Part shown: in pieces, positions 7,388 through 15,530 of the stretch
Numbering within the stretch: position 1 is the stretch's first letter
Layout: the number at the start of each line of letters is the position of its first letter
Assembly (NCBI GenBank): GCA_024643325.1
Contig: JAHEND010000012.1
Coordinates: 1-51,606 of the forward strand
DNA: 51,606 bases
Origin: Sediminicola sp.
GTDB taxonomy: Bacteria > Bacteroidota > Bacteroidia > Flavobacteriales > Flavobacteriaceae
Direction of reading: 5' to 3'
Program-made: the position numbers and the translations under genes
Notes under the pieces: model-generated
What the model saw: only the letters and a program-made list of their open reading frames with translations
The model's database searches: none
What the model was told of the DNA's origin: nothing

Positions 7388-9085
7388 TTAAAGGCTTAAA
7401 AGAGTGGTGTATATCTGAATATTTCCCAACATATCTGTGACTTCTATCTTCAATTCGTTGTTTTTTTGAAGATTTGTTCTTGGGCCTATATGATGGGTAA
7501 GTGTATTTGTCTTAGGTTCGTATTCCATGAGAATCCATTTTCCGTTTAAACTTCCTGAGTAGCTGTTAATTCCAGTTTCTAGATCTTTAATTTCTAAACT
7601 CAAAAACTGATAATTTCGAATATTTTGATTGCTCTTAAAGTTTTTTGGTCTTATGCTTGGAGGTATAGAGTCTTGTTTAACTATATAGGTTCCCAATTTA
7701 TTGGTTTTTGTACTCAGCCAATCACCATCTTTTTTAGTATTGCTGTAAATGGAAGATTTTGAATCAAGCATATAAGCAATGTAACTGTATTTTGAAAAGG
7801 GACTGTTCTGTGAATTAAAACTTATGGTAAATGGTTTTTTTACTGCCCACATAGGTTTGTGCACGCTAATAGTATCTTTAGTCGTTTCTAAGTTTAAATA
7901 AACATCTTCATAAAAGCTATTGACCGGGAAATAAAGACTGCCATAGGCTAGTTTGTAATGTGCAGGACTTTTGTACAACACAGGGAAAGGTGTTTTGTTA
8001 AGGGTTTTTTTTATTGTTGCTGCTTCTGAAGTACCTATAACTGGTATCTTAATACTAATGTTATTACCATGATGGTCCAATAGTGCCAGTTCTAGTTCAA
8101 CCGTCTCATTGGGCTTTATGTTAACGATTCCTTTGTTTTTTATTGTTTTAAAGATGCTTAATGGTTTTCGTGCATTTTGAAATAATTGTACAATGCGTTC
8201 TCTGTGTTTAATCAAATGCTGATAGTCAATGAGCGTATTAATGCCCTTAGTCTCATTAAATGAAAATTGGTCTAGTTTAATTTCACCAATCAGCGTATCA
8301 TTTAATGAAAGTTTATATTGGTAAATACCATTTTTATTTGCTGTTAATTCTTGTCTGTCATAGCCTTTGACTCCAAGGTAAAATGAACCTTTTACTTCTA
8401 TGGGATTTGCCTGATAAATACCTTCAGGAGTTCTTTTAAATGAAAGTTGCACTTTGTTTTCACTTCTGTTTACATGACTACTTTCACCTACAGGATAAGC
8501 AAATAATTTTTGAAGGGTTGGCGGTGTTTTGTCCAATACTTCATATGGAAACTGAAGGGGATTTATCGCTATGGCAGAACCAGTCTTTCTCATTTCAAAG
8601 TGAAGGTGTGGTGCGGTAGACCCTCCACTATTTCCAGAATAAGCAATAGGGCTATCTTTGTACACTTTGATGCTGTCTTTTTTTGGAAAAAGCTGAATGG
8701 TATACGATTTATTAGCGTATTGTTTTTTTTGTACAAATTTTTCTATTTCAGGAGAAAACTTTTGTAAATGAGCGTATACGCTACTAGTACCATTATAATG
8801 GTTTACATAGAGTACTTTTCCATACCCCCAATGTGAAATTTTTATCCTGGACACATAGCCATCTGCAATAGAGAATACTTTTAGACCTTGTTGGTGTTTT
8901 GTTTTGATATCTAAGCCTGAATGAAAATGATCGGACCTTAGCTCACCAAAATTACCAGCTAATAATAAGGGGATCTTCAGGGGAGCATTGTATGTAGCAT
9001 CTGAGATCTTGCTTTCCAGAGCTTTTTGAGCGTACAATGGACCAACTAATAAACCTAATGCGAAAAAAAAATGCAGTGTCTTCAT
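7388..9085 (-). CDS. Secreted M23-family peptidoglycan endopeptidase
   Basis: A 565-residue protein with a signal peptide (MKTLHFFFALGLLVGPLYAQ) and an N-terminal M23/LytM zinc peptidase domain at about residues 45-180. The metal site is visible as HSGLD (His55, Asp59), YAHL (His106) and HLHFE (His160, His162), so the enzyme should be active, cutting peptide cross-links in peptidoglycan. The remaining 380 residues contain strand-rich segments that look like Ig-type or carbohydrate-binding modules, with no motif I can name. Placing the peptidase at the front with a long C-terminal extension is a form I know from Bacteroidota. It is the first gene of a two-gene unit with the CsgG/LpoB-like gene and has a -7 box eight bases before its ATG. 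Confidence 0.88.
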   Translation of the reverse strand: MKTLHFFFALGLLVGPLYAQKALESKISDATYNAPLKIPLLLAGNFGELRSDHFHSGLDIKTKHQQGLKVFSIADGYVSRIKISHWGYGKVLYVNHYNGTSSVYAHLQKFSPEIEKFVQKKQYANKSYTIQLFPKKDSIKVYKDSPIAYSGNSGGSTAPHLHFEMRKTGSAIAINPLQFPYEVLDKTPPTLQKLFAYPVGESSHVNRSENKVQLSFKRTPEGIYQANPIEVKGSFYLGVKGYDRQELTANKNGIYQYKLSLNDTLIGEIKLDQFSFNETKGINTLIDYQHLIKHRERIVQLFQNARKPLSIFKTIKNKGIVNIKPNETVELELALLDHHGNNISIKIPVIGTSEAATIKKTLNKTPFPVLYKSPAHYKLAYGSLYFPVNSFYEDVYLNLETTKDTISVHKPMWAVKKPFTISFNSQNSPFSKYSYIAYMLDSKSSIYSNTKKDGDWLSTKTNKLGTYIVKQDSIPPSIRPKNFKSNQNIRNYQFLSLEIKDLETGINSYSGSLNGKWILMEYEPKTNTLTHHIGPRTNLQKNNELKIEVTDMLGNIQIYTTLLSL

Positions 9086-9093
9086 TTGATGTT

Positions 9094-9101
9094 CAAAAGT
9101 A
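9094..9101 (-). promoter_or_regulatory. Promoter -7 box of the M23 peptidase gene
   Basis: The minus strand reads TACTTTTG, matching TAnnTTTG, eight bases before the ATG. The predicted transcript would have almost no leader. No TTG element stands out at the -33 distance. Confidence 0.55.
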
Positions 9102-9228
9102 AATAAACTGCCTCAGATACAGAAGGGCTTGGAGTCTTTATCCAGAAAATTTTGTCTATAATTTTGAGCTTAAATTTAATAAATTTAAAACTATTGGGTT
9201 GCAATTCTGAGAATACCAAGTTTTATAT

Positions 9229-9236
9229 TAACTTTG
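9229..9236 (+). promoter_or_regulatory. Promoter -7 box of the coiled-coil/zapA unit
   Basis: TAACTTTG matches TAnnTTTG on the plus strand, 24 bases before the ATG at 9261. It also argues that the coiled-coil protein starts at 9261. The upstream -33 region is weak. Confidence 0.5.
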
Positions 9237-9260
9237 TTTTATTAGTATGGACAGTTGCAA

Positions 9261-9551
9261 ATGAGTCATCTTAAAGAAATTGTAGGTTCTTTAGAAAATA
9301 AGGTAAGCAAATTAGTTCACCGTTTAGAAGGGGTTAAAGAGAATTCTGCCCTTTTAAGCAAGGAACTTGATGAAGCGAAAAAAACTTGTGATTACGCAAA
9401 ATCACAGGCCACTTATTGGGAAGAGAAATACAATGCTTTAAAATTAGCACAGTCTATGTTAGGCAGTGATGAAAACACTACCGAAGCGAAACTGAAGATT
9501 AACACCTTAATAAAAGAGCTTGACTATTGTATAGGGGCGCTCTCTAAATAA
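9261..9551 (+). CDS. Small coiled-coil protein upstream of zapA
   Basis: A 96-residue protein, almost entirely helical, with heptad-like spacing of Leu and Val from residue 5 to 65 (EIVGSLENKVSKLVHRLEG) and many charged residues. I started it at the ATG at 9261; two extra codons upstream would need a TTG start. There is no signal peptide or membrane segment. It lies 3 bases before zapA, and I know a similar small coiled-coil gene in this position in other Flavobacteriaceae. By size and context it resembles division accessory proteins such as ZapB, but I see no sequence identity that would justify that name. A cytoplasmic role with ZapA at the division site is inference. Confidence 0.65.
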   Translation: MSHLKEIVGSLENKVSKLVHRLEGVKENSALLSKELDEAKKTCDYAKSQATYWEEKYNALKLAQSMLGSDENTTEAKLKINTLIKELDYCIGALSK

Positions 9552-9554
9552 TGT

Positions 9555-9845
9555 ATGTCAAATACGTTTAAAATAAAGCTTTCAATTGCTGACAGGGTAT
9601 ATCCATTGACGATTGCTCCATCTCAAGAGGAAGGTTTGAGAAAAGCCGCTAAACAAATAGAATTGCTTGCTAAAAACTTTGAGCAAAATTATGCTGTGAG
9701 GGATAAACAAGATGTTTTGGCTATGTGCGCCTTGCATTTTGCCTCAAAGACAACTCAGAGTGATATAGAAGAATCTCAGGATAATAAAGAGGTTCAAGAG
9801 CGTTTAAAAGCGCTTGAGGAAGTGATCGACAATTCGTTAGGATAA
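9555..9845 (+). CDS. zapA: Cell division protein ZapA
   Basis: A 96-residue ZapA, the protein that cross-links FtsZ filaments at the division ring. The N-terminal domain carries the typical KIKLSIADRVYPLTI strand pair followed by EEGLRKAAKQIE, and the C-terminal half is a helix that would form the dimer coiled coil (EVQERLKALEEVIDN). Size and layout are normal for the family. It follows the small coiled-coil gene with a 3-base gap. A 6S RNA lies directly after it, which mirrors the zapA-ssrS order known from many bacteria. RNase Y follows on the same strand. Confidence 0.88.
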   Translation: MSNTFKIKLSIADRVYPLTIAPSQEEGLRKAAKQIELLAKNFEQNYAVRDKQDVLAMCALHFASKTTQSDIEESQDNKEVQERLKALEEVIDNSLG

Positions 9846-9869
9846 TACGTTCTTTTAAATAACATCATT

Positions 9870-10040
9870 GCCCACACTGGTATTTATTTTTTGACAAACT
9901 CAACGCTAATTTTTTTTAAAAGGGTGAGTTTAGATTATGCAAGCATGCCTTACTCGTATAAGGAAACTTAAGTAATTTGTTAGCCCTAAACCTGTTTATT
10001 CAGAGTTTGTTCAAAACCCAATCCAATGTGGGCTTTTTTT
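9870..10040 (+). ncRNA. ssrS: 6S RNA (6S-Flavo / Flavo-1 type)
   Basis: The 215-base gap between zapA and rny holds a structured RNA. A closing stem pairs GCCCACACTGG (9870-9880) with CCAATGTGGGC (10023-10033) with only one mismatch, and seven T residues follow directly, as at a terminator. Inside it, ACAAACTC (9894-9901) pairs perfectly with GAGTTTGT (10003-10010). Further in, AGGGT (9920-9924) can pair with GCCCT (9983-9987) and GAG (9926-9928) with CTC (9953-9955). A long hairpin with a large open middle, about 170 bases, right after zapA, is what 6S RNA looks like. It binds RNA polymerase and dampens transcription in stationary phase. I saw no good promoter at its 5' end, so it may be processed from a zapA transcript. 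Confidence 0.72.
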
Positions 10041-10060
10041 ATATAATTAATTTAATAAAC

Positions 10061-11629
10061 ATGGATAGTACAACAATCATAATATCGGCCGTTTTAGGCC
10101 TTGCAGTTGGATTTGCTATCGCAAAGTTTTTGGAAAAGGGGAAAGCCTCAAAGACCATTATCAATGCGAGAAAAGATGCACTTGCAATTATTAAAAACGC
10201 CAAAAACGAAGGCGAGAATATTAAAAAAGACAAAATATTTCAGGCCAAAGAGCGTTTTTTAGAACTAAAAGCAGAACATGAGAAAGTGATCCTATCGAAG
10301 GAGAAAAAAATTGGAGAATCTGAAAAACGCACTAGAGATAAAGAATCGCAAGTGAGCAATGAATTGTCAAAGGCAAAAAAAATAAATGATTTATTAGAGC
10401 AGCAGATTGCAGAAACTACTCACAAAGCTGAAATTCTAGATAAAAAGCAGTCGGAATTAGACCGACTGCACAAAAATCAAGTACAGCAGCTTGAGGTTAT
10501 TTCTGGCTTGTCTGCAGATGAAGCTAAGGAACAGTTATTGGCTTCTTTGAAAGATGTGGCTAAGTCTGACGCTATGGCTTATATGCAATCTACGATGGAA
10601 GAGGCTAAATTAACCGCCCAGCAAGAAGCTAAAAAAATCATCATTAACACTATTCAAAGGATTGGTACAGAGGAAGCTGTGGAAAACTGTGTTTCCGTAT
10701 TTAATCTTGAGTCAGATGACGTTAAAGGTAGGATTATTGGTAGAGAGGGTAGAAATATCAGGGCTATTGAGGCTGCTACTGGAGTAGAGATTATTGTAGA
10801 CGACACACCAGACGCTATAATTCTTTCATGTTTTGATTCTGTGCGAAGGGAGATAGCTAGATTGTCATTGCACAAATTAGTGACTGATGGTAGAATTCAC
10901 CCTGCTAGAATTGAAGAGGTTGTCAAGAAAACAGAAAAGCAAATTGAAGAAGAAATTATAGATATAGGTAAACGTACCGTAATTGATTTAGGAATTCATG
11001 GATTACATCCTGAACTTATAAAAGCGGTTGGACGAATGAAGTATCGTTCTTCTTACGGCCAGAATCTTTTGCAACACTCTAGAGAAGTGGCTAAGCTTTG
11101 TGGAGTTATGGCTGCTGAATTGGGTATAAATGCAAAACTAGCCAAACGTGCAGGTCTCCTTCACGATATTGGTAAAGTCCCTAATACAGAGGCTGAGGTA
11201 GAAACCCCTCACGCTATCTTGGGAATGCAATGGGCTGAGAAGTTTGGAGAAAAACCAGATGTGTGTAATGCTATTGGAGCCCACCATGATGAAATTGAAA
11301 TGAATACCCTTATCGCTCCTATTGTACAAGTCTGTGACGCCATTAGTGGTGCAAGACCAGGAGCTAGAAGACAGGTATTAGATTCCTATATTCAAAGGTT
11401 AAAAGACTTAGAAGATGTTGCTTTTGGTTTTCCAGGAGTGCAGAAAGCCTATGCCATTCAGGCGGGTAGGGAATTAAGGGTTATTGTAGAAAGCGAGCGC
11501 GTTACAGATGACCAAGCCTCTGAACTTTCTTTTGAAATTTCACAAAAGATTCAGACAGATATGACCTATCCTGGCCAAGTGAAGATAACAGTGATTAGAG
11601 AAACTAGGGCCGTAAATGTAGCCAAGTAG
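10061..11629 (+). CDS. rny: Ribonuclease Y
   Basis: A 522-residue membrane-anchored endoribonuclease that starts mRNA decay. Residues 5-23 form the N-terminal membrane anchor, followed by a long charged coiled coil to about residue 200. The KH RNA-binding domain shows [13 protein letters not shown] (223-235) and [10 protein letters not shown]. The HD catalytic domain follows, with His368-Asp369 in [15 protein letters not shown] chose the ATG at 10061, giving [10 protein letters not shown]. The open frame can be extended 28 codons to a TTG at 9977, but that would run through the 3' arm and terminator tract of the 6S RNA and would spoil the N-terminal anchor. The gene begins 21 bases after the 6S RNA. 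A bidirectional terminator follows. Confidence 0.93.
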   Translation: MDSTTIIISAVLGLAVGFAIAKFLEKGKASKTIINARKDALAIIKNAKNEGENIKKDKIFQAKERFLELKAEHEKVILSKEKKIGESEKRTRDKESQVSNELSKAKKINDLLEQQIAETTHKAEILDKKQSELDRLHKNQVQQLEVISGLSADEAKEQLLASLKDVAKSDAMAYMQSTMEEAKLTAQQEAKKIIINTIQRIGTEEAVENCVSVFNLESDDVKGRIIGREGRNIRAIEAATGVEIIVDDTPDAIILSCFDSVRREIARLSLHKLVTDGRIHPARIEEVVKKTEKQIEEEIIDIGKRTVIDLGIHGLHPELIKAVGRMKYRSSYGQNLLQHSREVAKLCGVMAAELGINAKLAKRAGLLHDIGKVPNTEAEVETPHAILGMQWAEKFGEKPDVCNAIGAHHDEIEMNTLIAPIVQVCDAISGARPGARRQVLDSYIQRLKDLEDVAFGFPGVQKAYAIQAGRELRVIVESERVTDDQASELSFEISQKIQTDMTYPGQVKITVIRETRAVNVAK

Positions 11630-11650
11630 TTTGCGATGAAATCCGAGTAT

Positions 11651-11688
11651 AAAAAAAGCCCTGCTCAGCGAGCAGGGCTTTTTTTTTG
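11651..11688. terminator. Bidirectional terminator between rny and the DUF349 gene
   Basis: AAGCCCTGCT (11656-11665), loop CAGCG, AGCAGGGCTT (11671-11680) form a perfect 10-bp GC-rich stem with A-tract before and T-tract after. It ends both convergent genes. Confidence 0.9.
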
Positions 11689-11703
11689 TCTCAATGTTTG
11701 CTT

Positions 11704-13659
11704 TTACTCTGTTGCTTCTTCCTCAGTAGTTTCTTCGTTAGAAGCCTCTTCTTCCTCTTTATTTATTTTATGTGTTAGTATATTAACCTTTTTGAGTTTT
11801 TCTTTCCAAGTATCAATATCTTCTTTGTGCTTATTAATTTTATTGACAACTTCTTTAACTACGGGATTGTCTTCTGATGCATTTGAAAAGAATTCTAAGT
11901 TGTTTTCTAATTGTCGCATCTCATTTTTAGACTCTTCAATTTTTTTACGAATAAAAGCTTTTTCTTTAGCAAGTGCATAGTCATTATCAGAACTGGCCAA
12001 TTGATTGAGTTTGTCCCCGTATTTAAGTAATTCCCCTGCCTGTTTGTCAATATTTAATTTAAGAAATAGGGCGTCTAGAACCTTATTAAAGGTATTGTTG
12101 ATGTTTTTACTTTTAAAAGGTACCCTTCCAATATTTTTCCAAGCTTCAATTTGTGCTTTTATAAAAGAGAGGTCTTTTTCTTTATCTGCCCCTAGGTCAT
12201 ATGCTTTCAACTCTGCCAACACTTTCTCTTTGGCGGTTAAATTTTGCTCTTCAACAGCATTGTTGGCATTTTTACTCTTATTCACATTTGCGAAATAGGT
12301 GTTACAAGCAGCCTTAAATGATTTCCAGATTTTATCTGAATACTTCATAGGTACATGTCCAATTGTTTTCCACTCATTTTGAATACGCTTAAAAGTCTGC
12401 GTAGTTTCATCACTCACTTCGCTATCTTTAAGGGAATTAGCAATATCTAGTAATGCTTTCTTTGCATCGAGATTTTCTTGCTGCTCTTTTTTTAAGTGTT
12501 TGTAGAAACTATTTTTATGTTGATTAAATAGCTTAGTAGCAGCTTTAAATGCTTTCCAGGTTTTTTCATTTTGTTTTTGAGGTACTTTTCCAGTTTCAAA
12601 AAATGTATTCCTGAGGGTTTCTACCGTTTTCATTTGGCTTTGAATCCCTTTATGTGTGGTTGCAATACCTTCACTAACTGCATTAATCTTAGCTATAATT
12701 TCAAGCTTTATTTCTAGATTTCTTTCAAAACCTTTTTCTAAGGATTTAAAATGCTCCTGTCTTTTTTCATGGATGACCTTCGTAGCAGCACTAAAACGAT
12801 CCCAAACGGCCTCTCTGTTTTCTTTATCAACAGGGCCTAAATCTTCTTTCCAGATTTTATGAAGTGTTTGAAGCTCTTGAAATGCTTTATTAATATCAGT
12901 TTCTGTCTGAAGCGCTTCTGCTTTTTCAATAATTTTGAGTTTTTCCTCAAGATTGTGCTTAAAATCTAAGTCCCTAAGTTCTCTGTTTAAGTTTAAGAAA
13001 TCATAAAAGATTTCCATATGATGGTGATAGGTTTTCCAAACATCATTATAATGTGTTCTTGGAATTGCTCCTGCATTTTTCCATTCTTTTTGTATTTCTT
13101 TAAAGTTCTTATAAGTGTCGTTAATGTCTTCTTCTACATTTACTAAGCCCTTGAGTCTTTCTATAAGATCTAGGCGTTTCTTGAGATTGTTTTGAAGATT
13201 AGACTCTAAGGTCTTGTAATAGGCGTCTTTTTTCTCGCGATACTCGCCATACACCTCATTAAATTGTCTTTTGGCTACAGAATTGTATCTAAAGTCTATT
13301 TCGTTACCGCCTCCTTCTATAAACTCTGCCTTTTTTTGTTCCAAGAAGTCTTGAAATTTAATATCAAAGGCTGCTTTTATAGCGTCAACATTCTTTTTAA
13401 TTGCTTGGATTTTTTCATTTTTGACTAGCCTTTGAAGTTCCCCGACTAGATTTTCCATATTCAATGTTTCATAATCCAAATCTGGAATGCTGTGTCTGGA
13501 AGCATTATCAATATCTTCTGCGTCTTCTGCATTAGAATCATCAATTTCAGATTGAGGATCTTCTTGAGTAGTATTCTCCTCATGATTGGTTTGTTTTTCA
13601 ACGCTTAAATCTTCCTTTCCTACCGGATCTTGTAGGTTTCCGTCTTTTTCTTCTAACAT
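11704..13659 (-). CDS. DUF349 repeat protein
   Basis: A 651-residue cytoplasmic protein made mostly of repeated helical DUF349 units. The units recur roughly every 70-75 residues with the pattern F-x-x-I-x-x-x-W-K-x-x-G-x-x-P, for example EIQKEWKNAGAIPRTHYND near residue 190, TFFETGKVPQKQNEKTWKAF near 360 and RIQNEWKTIGHVPMKYSDK near 430. At least five copies can be counted. The first 70 residues and the last 20 are very acidic and probably disordered. No catalytic motif is seen. The family's role is unclear to me beyond possible nucleic-acid or stress links reported for relatives. The gene is the last of the long minus-strand run, separated from aroE by 117 bases, and ends at a strong bidirectional terminator. 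Confidence 0.85.
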   Translation of the reverse strand: MLEEKDGNLQDPVGKEDLSVEKQTNHEENTTQEDPQSEIDDSNAEDAEDIDNASRHSIPDLDYETLNMENLVGELQRLVKNEKIQAIKKNVDAIKAAFDIKFQDFLEQKKAEFIEGGGNEIDFRYNSVAKRQFNEVYGEYREKKDAYYKTLESNLQNNLKKRLDLIERLKGLVNVEEDINDTYKNFKEIQKEWKNAGAIPRTHYNDVWKTYHHHMEIFYDFLNLNRELRDLDFKHNLEEKLKIIEKAEALQTETDINKAFQELQTLHKIWKEDLGPVDKENREAVWDRFSAATKVIHEKRQEHFKSLEKGFERNLEIKLEIIAKINAVSEGIATTHKGIQSQMKTVETLRNTFFETGKVPQKQNEKTWKAFKAATKLFNQHKNSFYKHLKKEQQENLDAKKALLDIANSLKDSEVSDETTQTFKRIQNEWKTIGHVPMKYSDKIWKSFKAACNTYFANVNKSKNANNAVEEQNLTAKEKVLAELKAYDLGADKEKDLSFIKAQIEAWKNIGRVPFKSKNINNTFNKVLDALFLKLNIDKQAGELLKYGDKLNQLASSDNDYALAKEKAFIRKKIEESKNEMRQLENNLEFFSNASEDNPVVKEVVNKINKHKEDIDTWKEKLKKVNILTHKINKEEEEASNEETTEEEATE

Positions 13660-13776
13660 GTTATATAGTTTTTGTCAGTTCAAAATAGAGAGGGTTTTTG
13701 CCCTTTCTTATCCTAGGTAATATACTAACATATAACTATATATAAAAATTTATTGTTTTTTTAAACCCTAACTATT

Positions 13777-14520
13777 TTAACTATTCCAAATCTCCCAAGA
13801 AGCCTCTGCTTGGCCCACTAACATTTCGTAGCCGTTTTTAATTTTAGCCCCTCTTGATTTTGCTTCATTTAAAAAAGCCGTTTGCTCGGGATTGTAAATT
13901 AAATCAAAGGCAATATGATTTGCACCAATTTGACAGTAGTCAATATCTGGTTTTTGATCTATCTTAGGGAAAGTACCAATTGGGGTGCAATTAACGATGA
14001 TTAAGTGCTCTTGTATTTTTTCTTTTGTGAGATCTTTGTAACTTATTTGACCCTCTTTTGATTGTCTAGATACAAATAGAAAAGGAATACCCATGCTTTT
14101 AAAAACATGAGATACCGCCTTAGATGCTCCACCAGTCCCAAGAATAAGTGCTTTTTTATGCTCGGAAGATATAAGTGGTTCAATGGCTTTTCTAAATCCT
14201 ATGACGTCTGTATTGTAACCTACGGTTCCTTCTTTTGTGAACTTAATAGTGTTTACCGCACCTATTTCTGCAGCAGTTGGATCTAGCATAGTCAAGAACG
14301 GTATTACAGATTCCTTGTAAGGAATGGTTACATTCATTCCTTTTAAGTCTTCTTGGTCTAATACTTTATTAAAATTGCTGAGGTCTTGAAAATCAAAATT
14401 CTCGTAAGTATATCCCTCAAGATTAAGTTGCTCAAACTTTTTAGAAAAATAATTTTCTGAAAAAGAGTAAGAAATATCTTTTCCTAGTAATCCGTATTTA
14501 TTGCTTCTTTTTGTTTGCAT
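13777..14520 (-). CDS. aroE: Shikimate dehydrogenase
   Basis: A 247-residue NADPH-dependent enzyme reducing 3-dehydroshikimate to shikimate in aromatic amino-acid synthesis. The substrate-binding N-terminus shows GKDISYSFSENYF, and the catalytic region shows GMNVTIPYKESV with the lysine expected to act in catalysis and GAVNTI following it. The nucleotide-binding motif is LILGTGGASKAV, and the C-terminus has the GYEMLVGQAEASWEIW signature. It is a little shorter than the E. coli enzyme (272 residues), as common in Bacteroidota. Its first 23 bases overlap the end of the first DUF368 gene, so translation is probably coupled. No other aro genes lie nearby. Confidence 0.92.
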   Translation of the reverse strand: MQTKRSNKYGLLGKDISYSFSENYFSKKFEQLNLEGYTYENFDFQDLSNFNKVLDQEDLKGMNVTIPYKESVIPFLTMLDPTAAEIGAVNTIKFTKEGTVGYNTDVIGFRKAIEPLISSEHKKALILGTGGASKAVSHVFKSMGIPFLFVSRQSKEGQISYKDLTKEKIQEHLIIVNCTPIGTFPKIDQKPDIDYCQIGANHIAFDLIYNPEQTAFLNEAKSRGAKIKNGYEMLVGQAEASWEIWNS

Positions 14521-15511
14521 AAGATTCTAAAGCCATTAAAATTACAAAACCTATTCCCATCCAAAAGATAGCCCACCATGTAGCCCCCACTTGAATGGAA
14601 GGAATGTACCTCTGGTAATTTAATATTATTTTATGCTGGTTTGAATCCAACAGCGGTTTTCCTAATTCATTCAGTTTGTAAATAGTTTCTTTCCAGGGCC
14701 AAACAACACCTAGAGACCCTGAAATAAAACCAATTATGATCGCTGTGGTAATGGCGTTGAAACGCTTCAAAACAACACTAATTAAGTGGGATAAAGTGAT
14801 CAATCCCACAGTGGATCCCAAGGTAAAAACAGCAAGGATTTTTAGTGTTTTAAGTCGCTTTGGATCATTCCAAAAACTAAAGTCGCCTTGGACGATTTCA
14901 AAAAAAGTGTCGTAAAGCGCATTAACACTATCCACAAGTAGGAGTACATAATTGCCTAAAAGCATTAGGATGAATGAACCAGATAAACCAGGAAGTGTCA
15001 TTCCAGAAACACTAATCATTCCGCAGAAAAACACAAACAATAAGTGGTCATTCTCTTTGGCAGGGCTAAGAAAACTAATACTTATACCAATGCCCAGTCC
15101 AATGAATCCCCATAGGATTGTACTGCTATTCCATTGTTTAAACTGTTTGGATATATAGTATACGGATCCCAAGATCATGCCAAAGAAAAGGGACCAAACA
15201 TACGTTTCTTGTGTAAGCAGAAAATAATCGAGTACTTTAGAAACACTAAAATAACTTACGATCATTCCCATAAGAAGTATCCAAAGAAAGGGACCGTTTA
15301 TATAATAGTAAAAAGACTTAAATCTTCCTGATACAAGCAGGTAAAACGCTTTTTTATTTACTTTTTTTAGCGCGTAAATAAATTCTTCATAAAAACCACC
15401 AACAAATGCTACAATTCCACCAGAGACCCCTGGAACTTTATTTGCAGCTCCCATAGCAAGTCCCTTTAAAAAAAGAAATATGTTGTCTTGTAAGGTTCTT
15501 TGTTGTTCCAT
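14498..15511 (-). CDS. DUF368 membrane protein (undecaprenyl-phosphate translocase family), copy 2
   Basis: A 337-residue polytopic membrane protein with about nine or ten hydrophobic spans. The DUF368 signatures are present twice, as an internal duplication: GLAMGAANKVPGVSGGIVAF at the front and GMTLPGLSGSFILMLLGNY in the middle. Members of DUF368 (PopT) were shown to carry undecaprenyl phosphate across the inner membrane, recycling the lipid carrier used for peptidoglycan and other envelope polymers. A run of polar residues near 285-310 would form a loop. It is the second of two adjacent DUF368 genes (19-base gap) and overlaps aroE by 23 bases. Whether both copies carry the same substrate cannot be told. 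Confidence 0.85.
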   Translation of the reverse strand: MEQQRTLQDNIFLFLKGLAMGAANKVPGVSGGIVAFVGGFYEEFIYALKKVNKKAFYLLVSGRFKSFYYYINGPFLWILLMGMIVSYFSVSKVLDYFLLTQETYVWSLFFGMILGSVYYISKQFKQWNSSTILWGFIGLGIGISISFLSPAKENDHLLFVFFCGMISVSGMTLPGLSGSFILMLLGNYVLLLVDSVNALYDTFFEIVQGDFSFWNDPKRLKTLKILAVFTLGSTVGLITLSHLISVVLKRFNAITTAIIIGFISGSLGVVWPWKETIYKLNELGKPLLDSNQHKIILNYQRYIPSIQVGATWWAIFWMGIGFVILMALESYANKKKQ

Positions 15512-15530
15512 AATGTTAATGATGTAACAC

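Noticed and set aside
9977-10060. Longer rny reading frame from a TTG at 9977
   Set aside because: It would run through the 3' arm and terminator tract of the 6S RNA and put 28 extra residues before the membrane anchor; the ATG at 10061 gives the normal RNase Y front.
11636-11980. 114-residue plus-strand frame after rny
   Set aside because: It reads through the bidirectional terminator and then antisense to the DUF349 gene; its Ser/Leu-rich composition is typical of a shadow frame.
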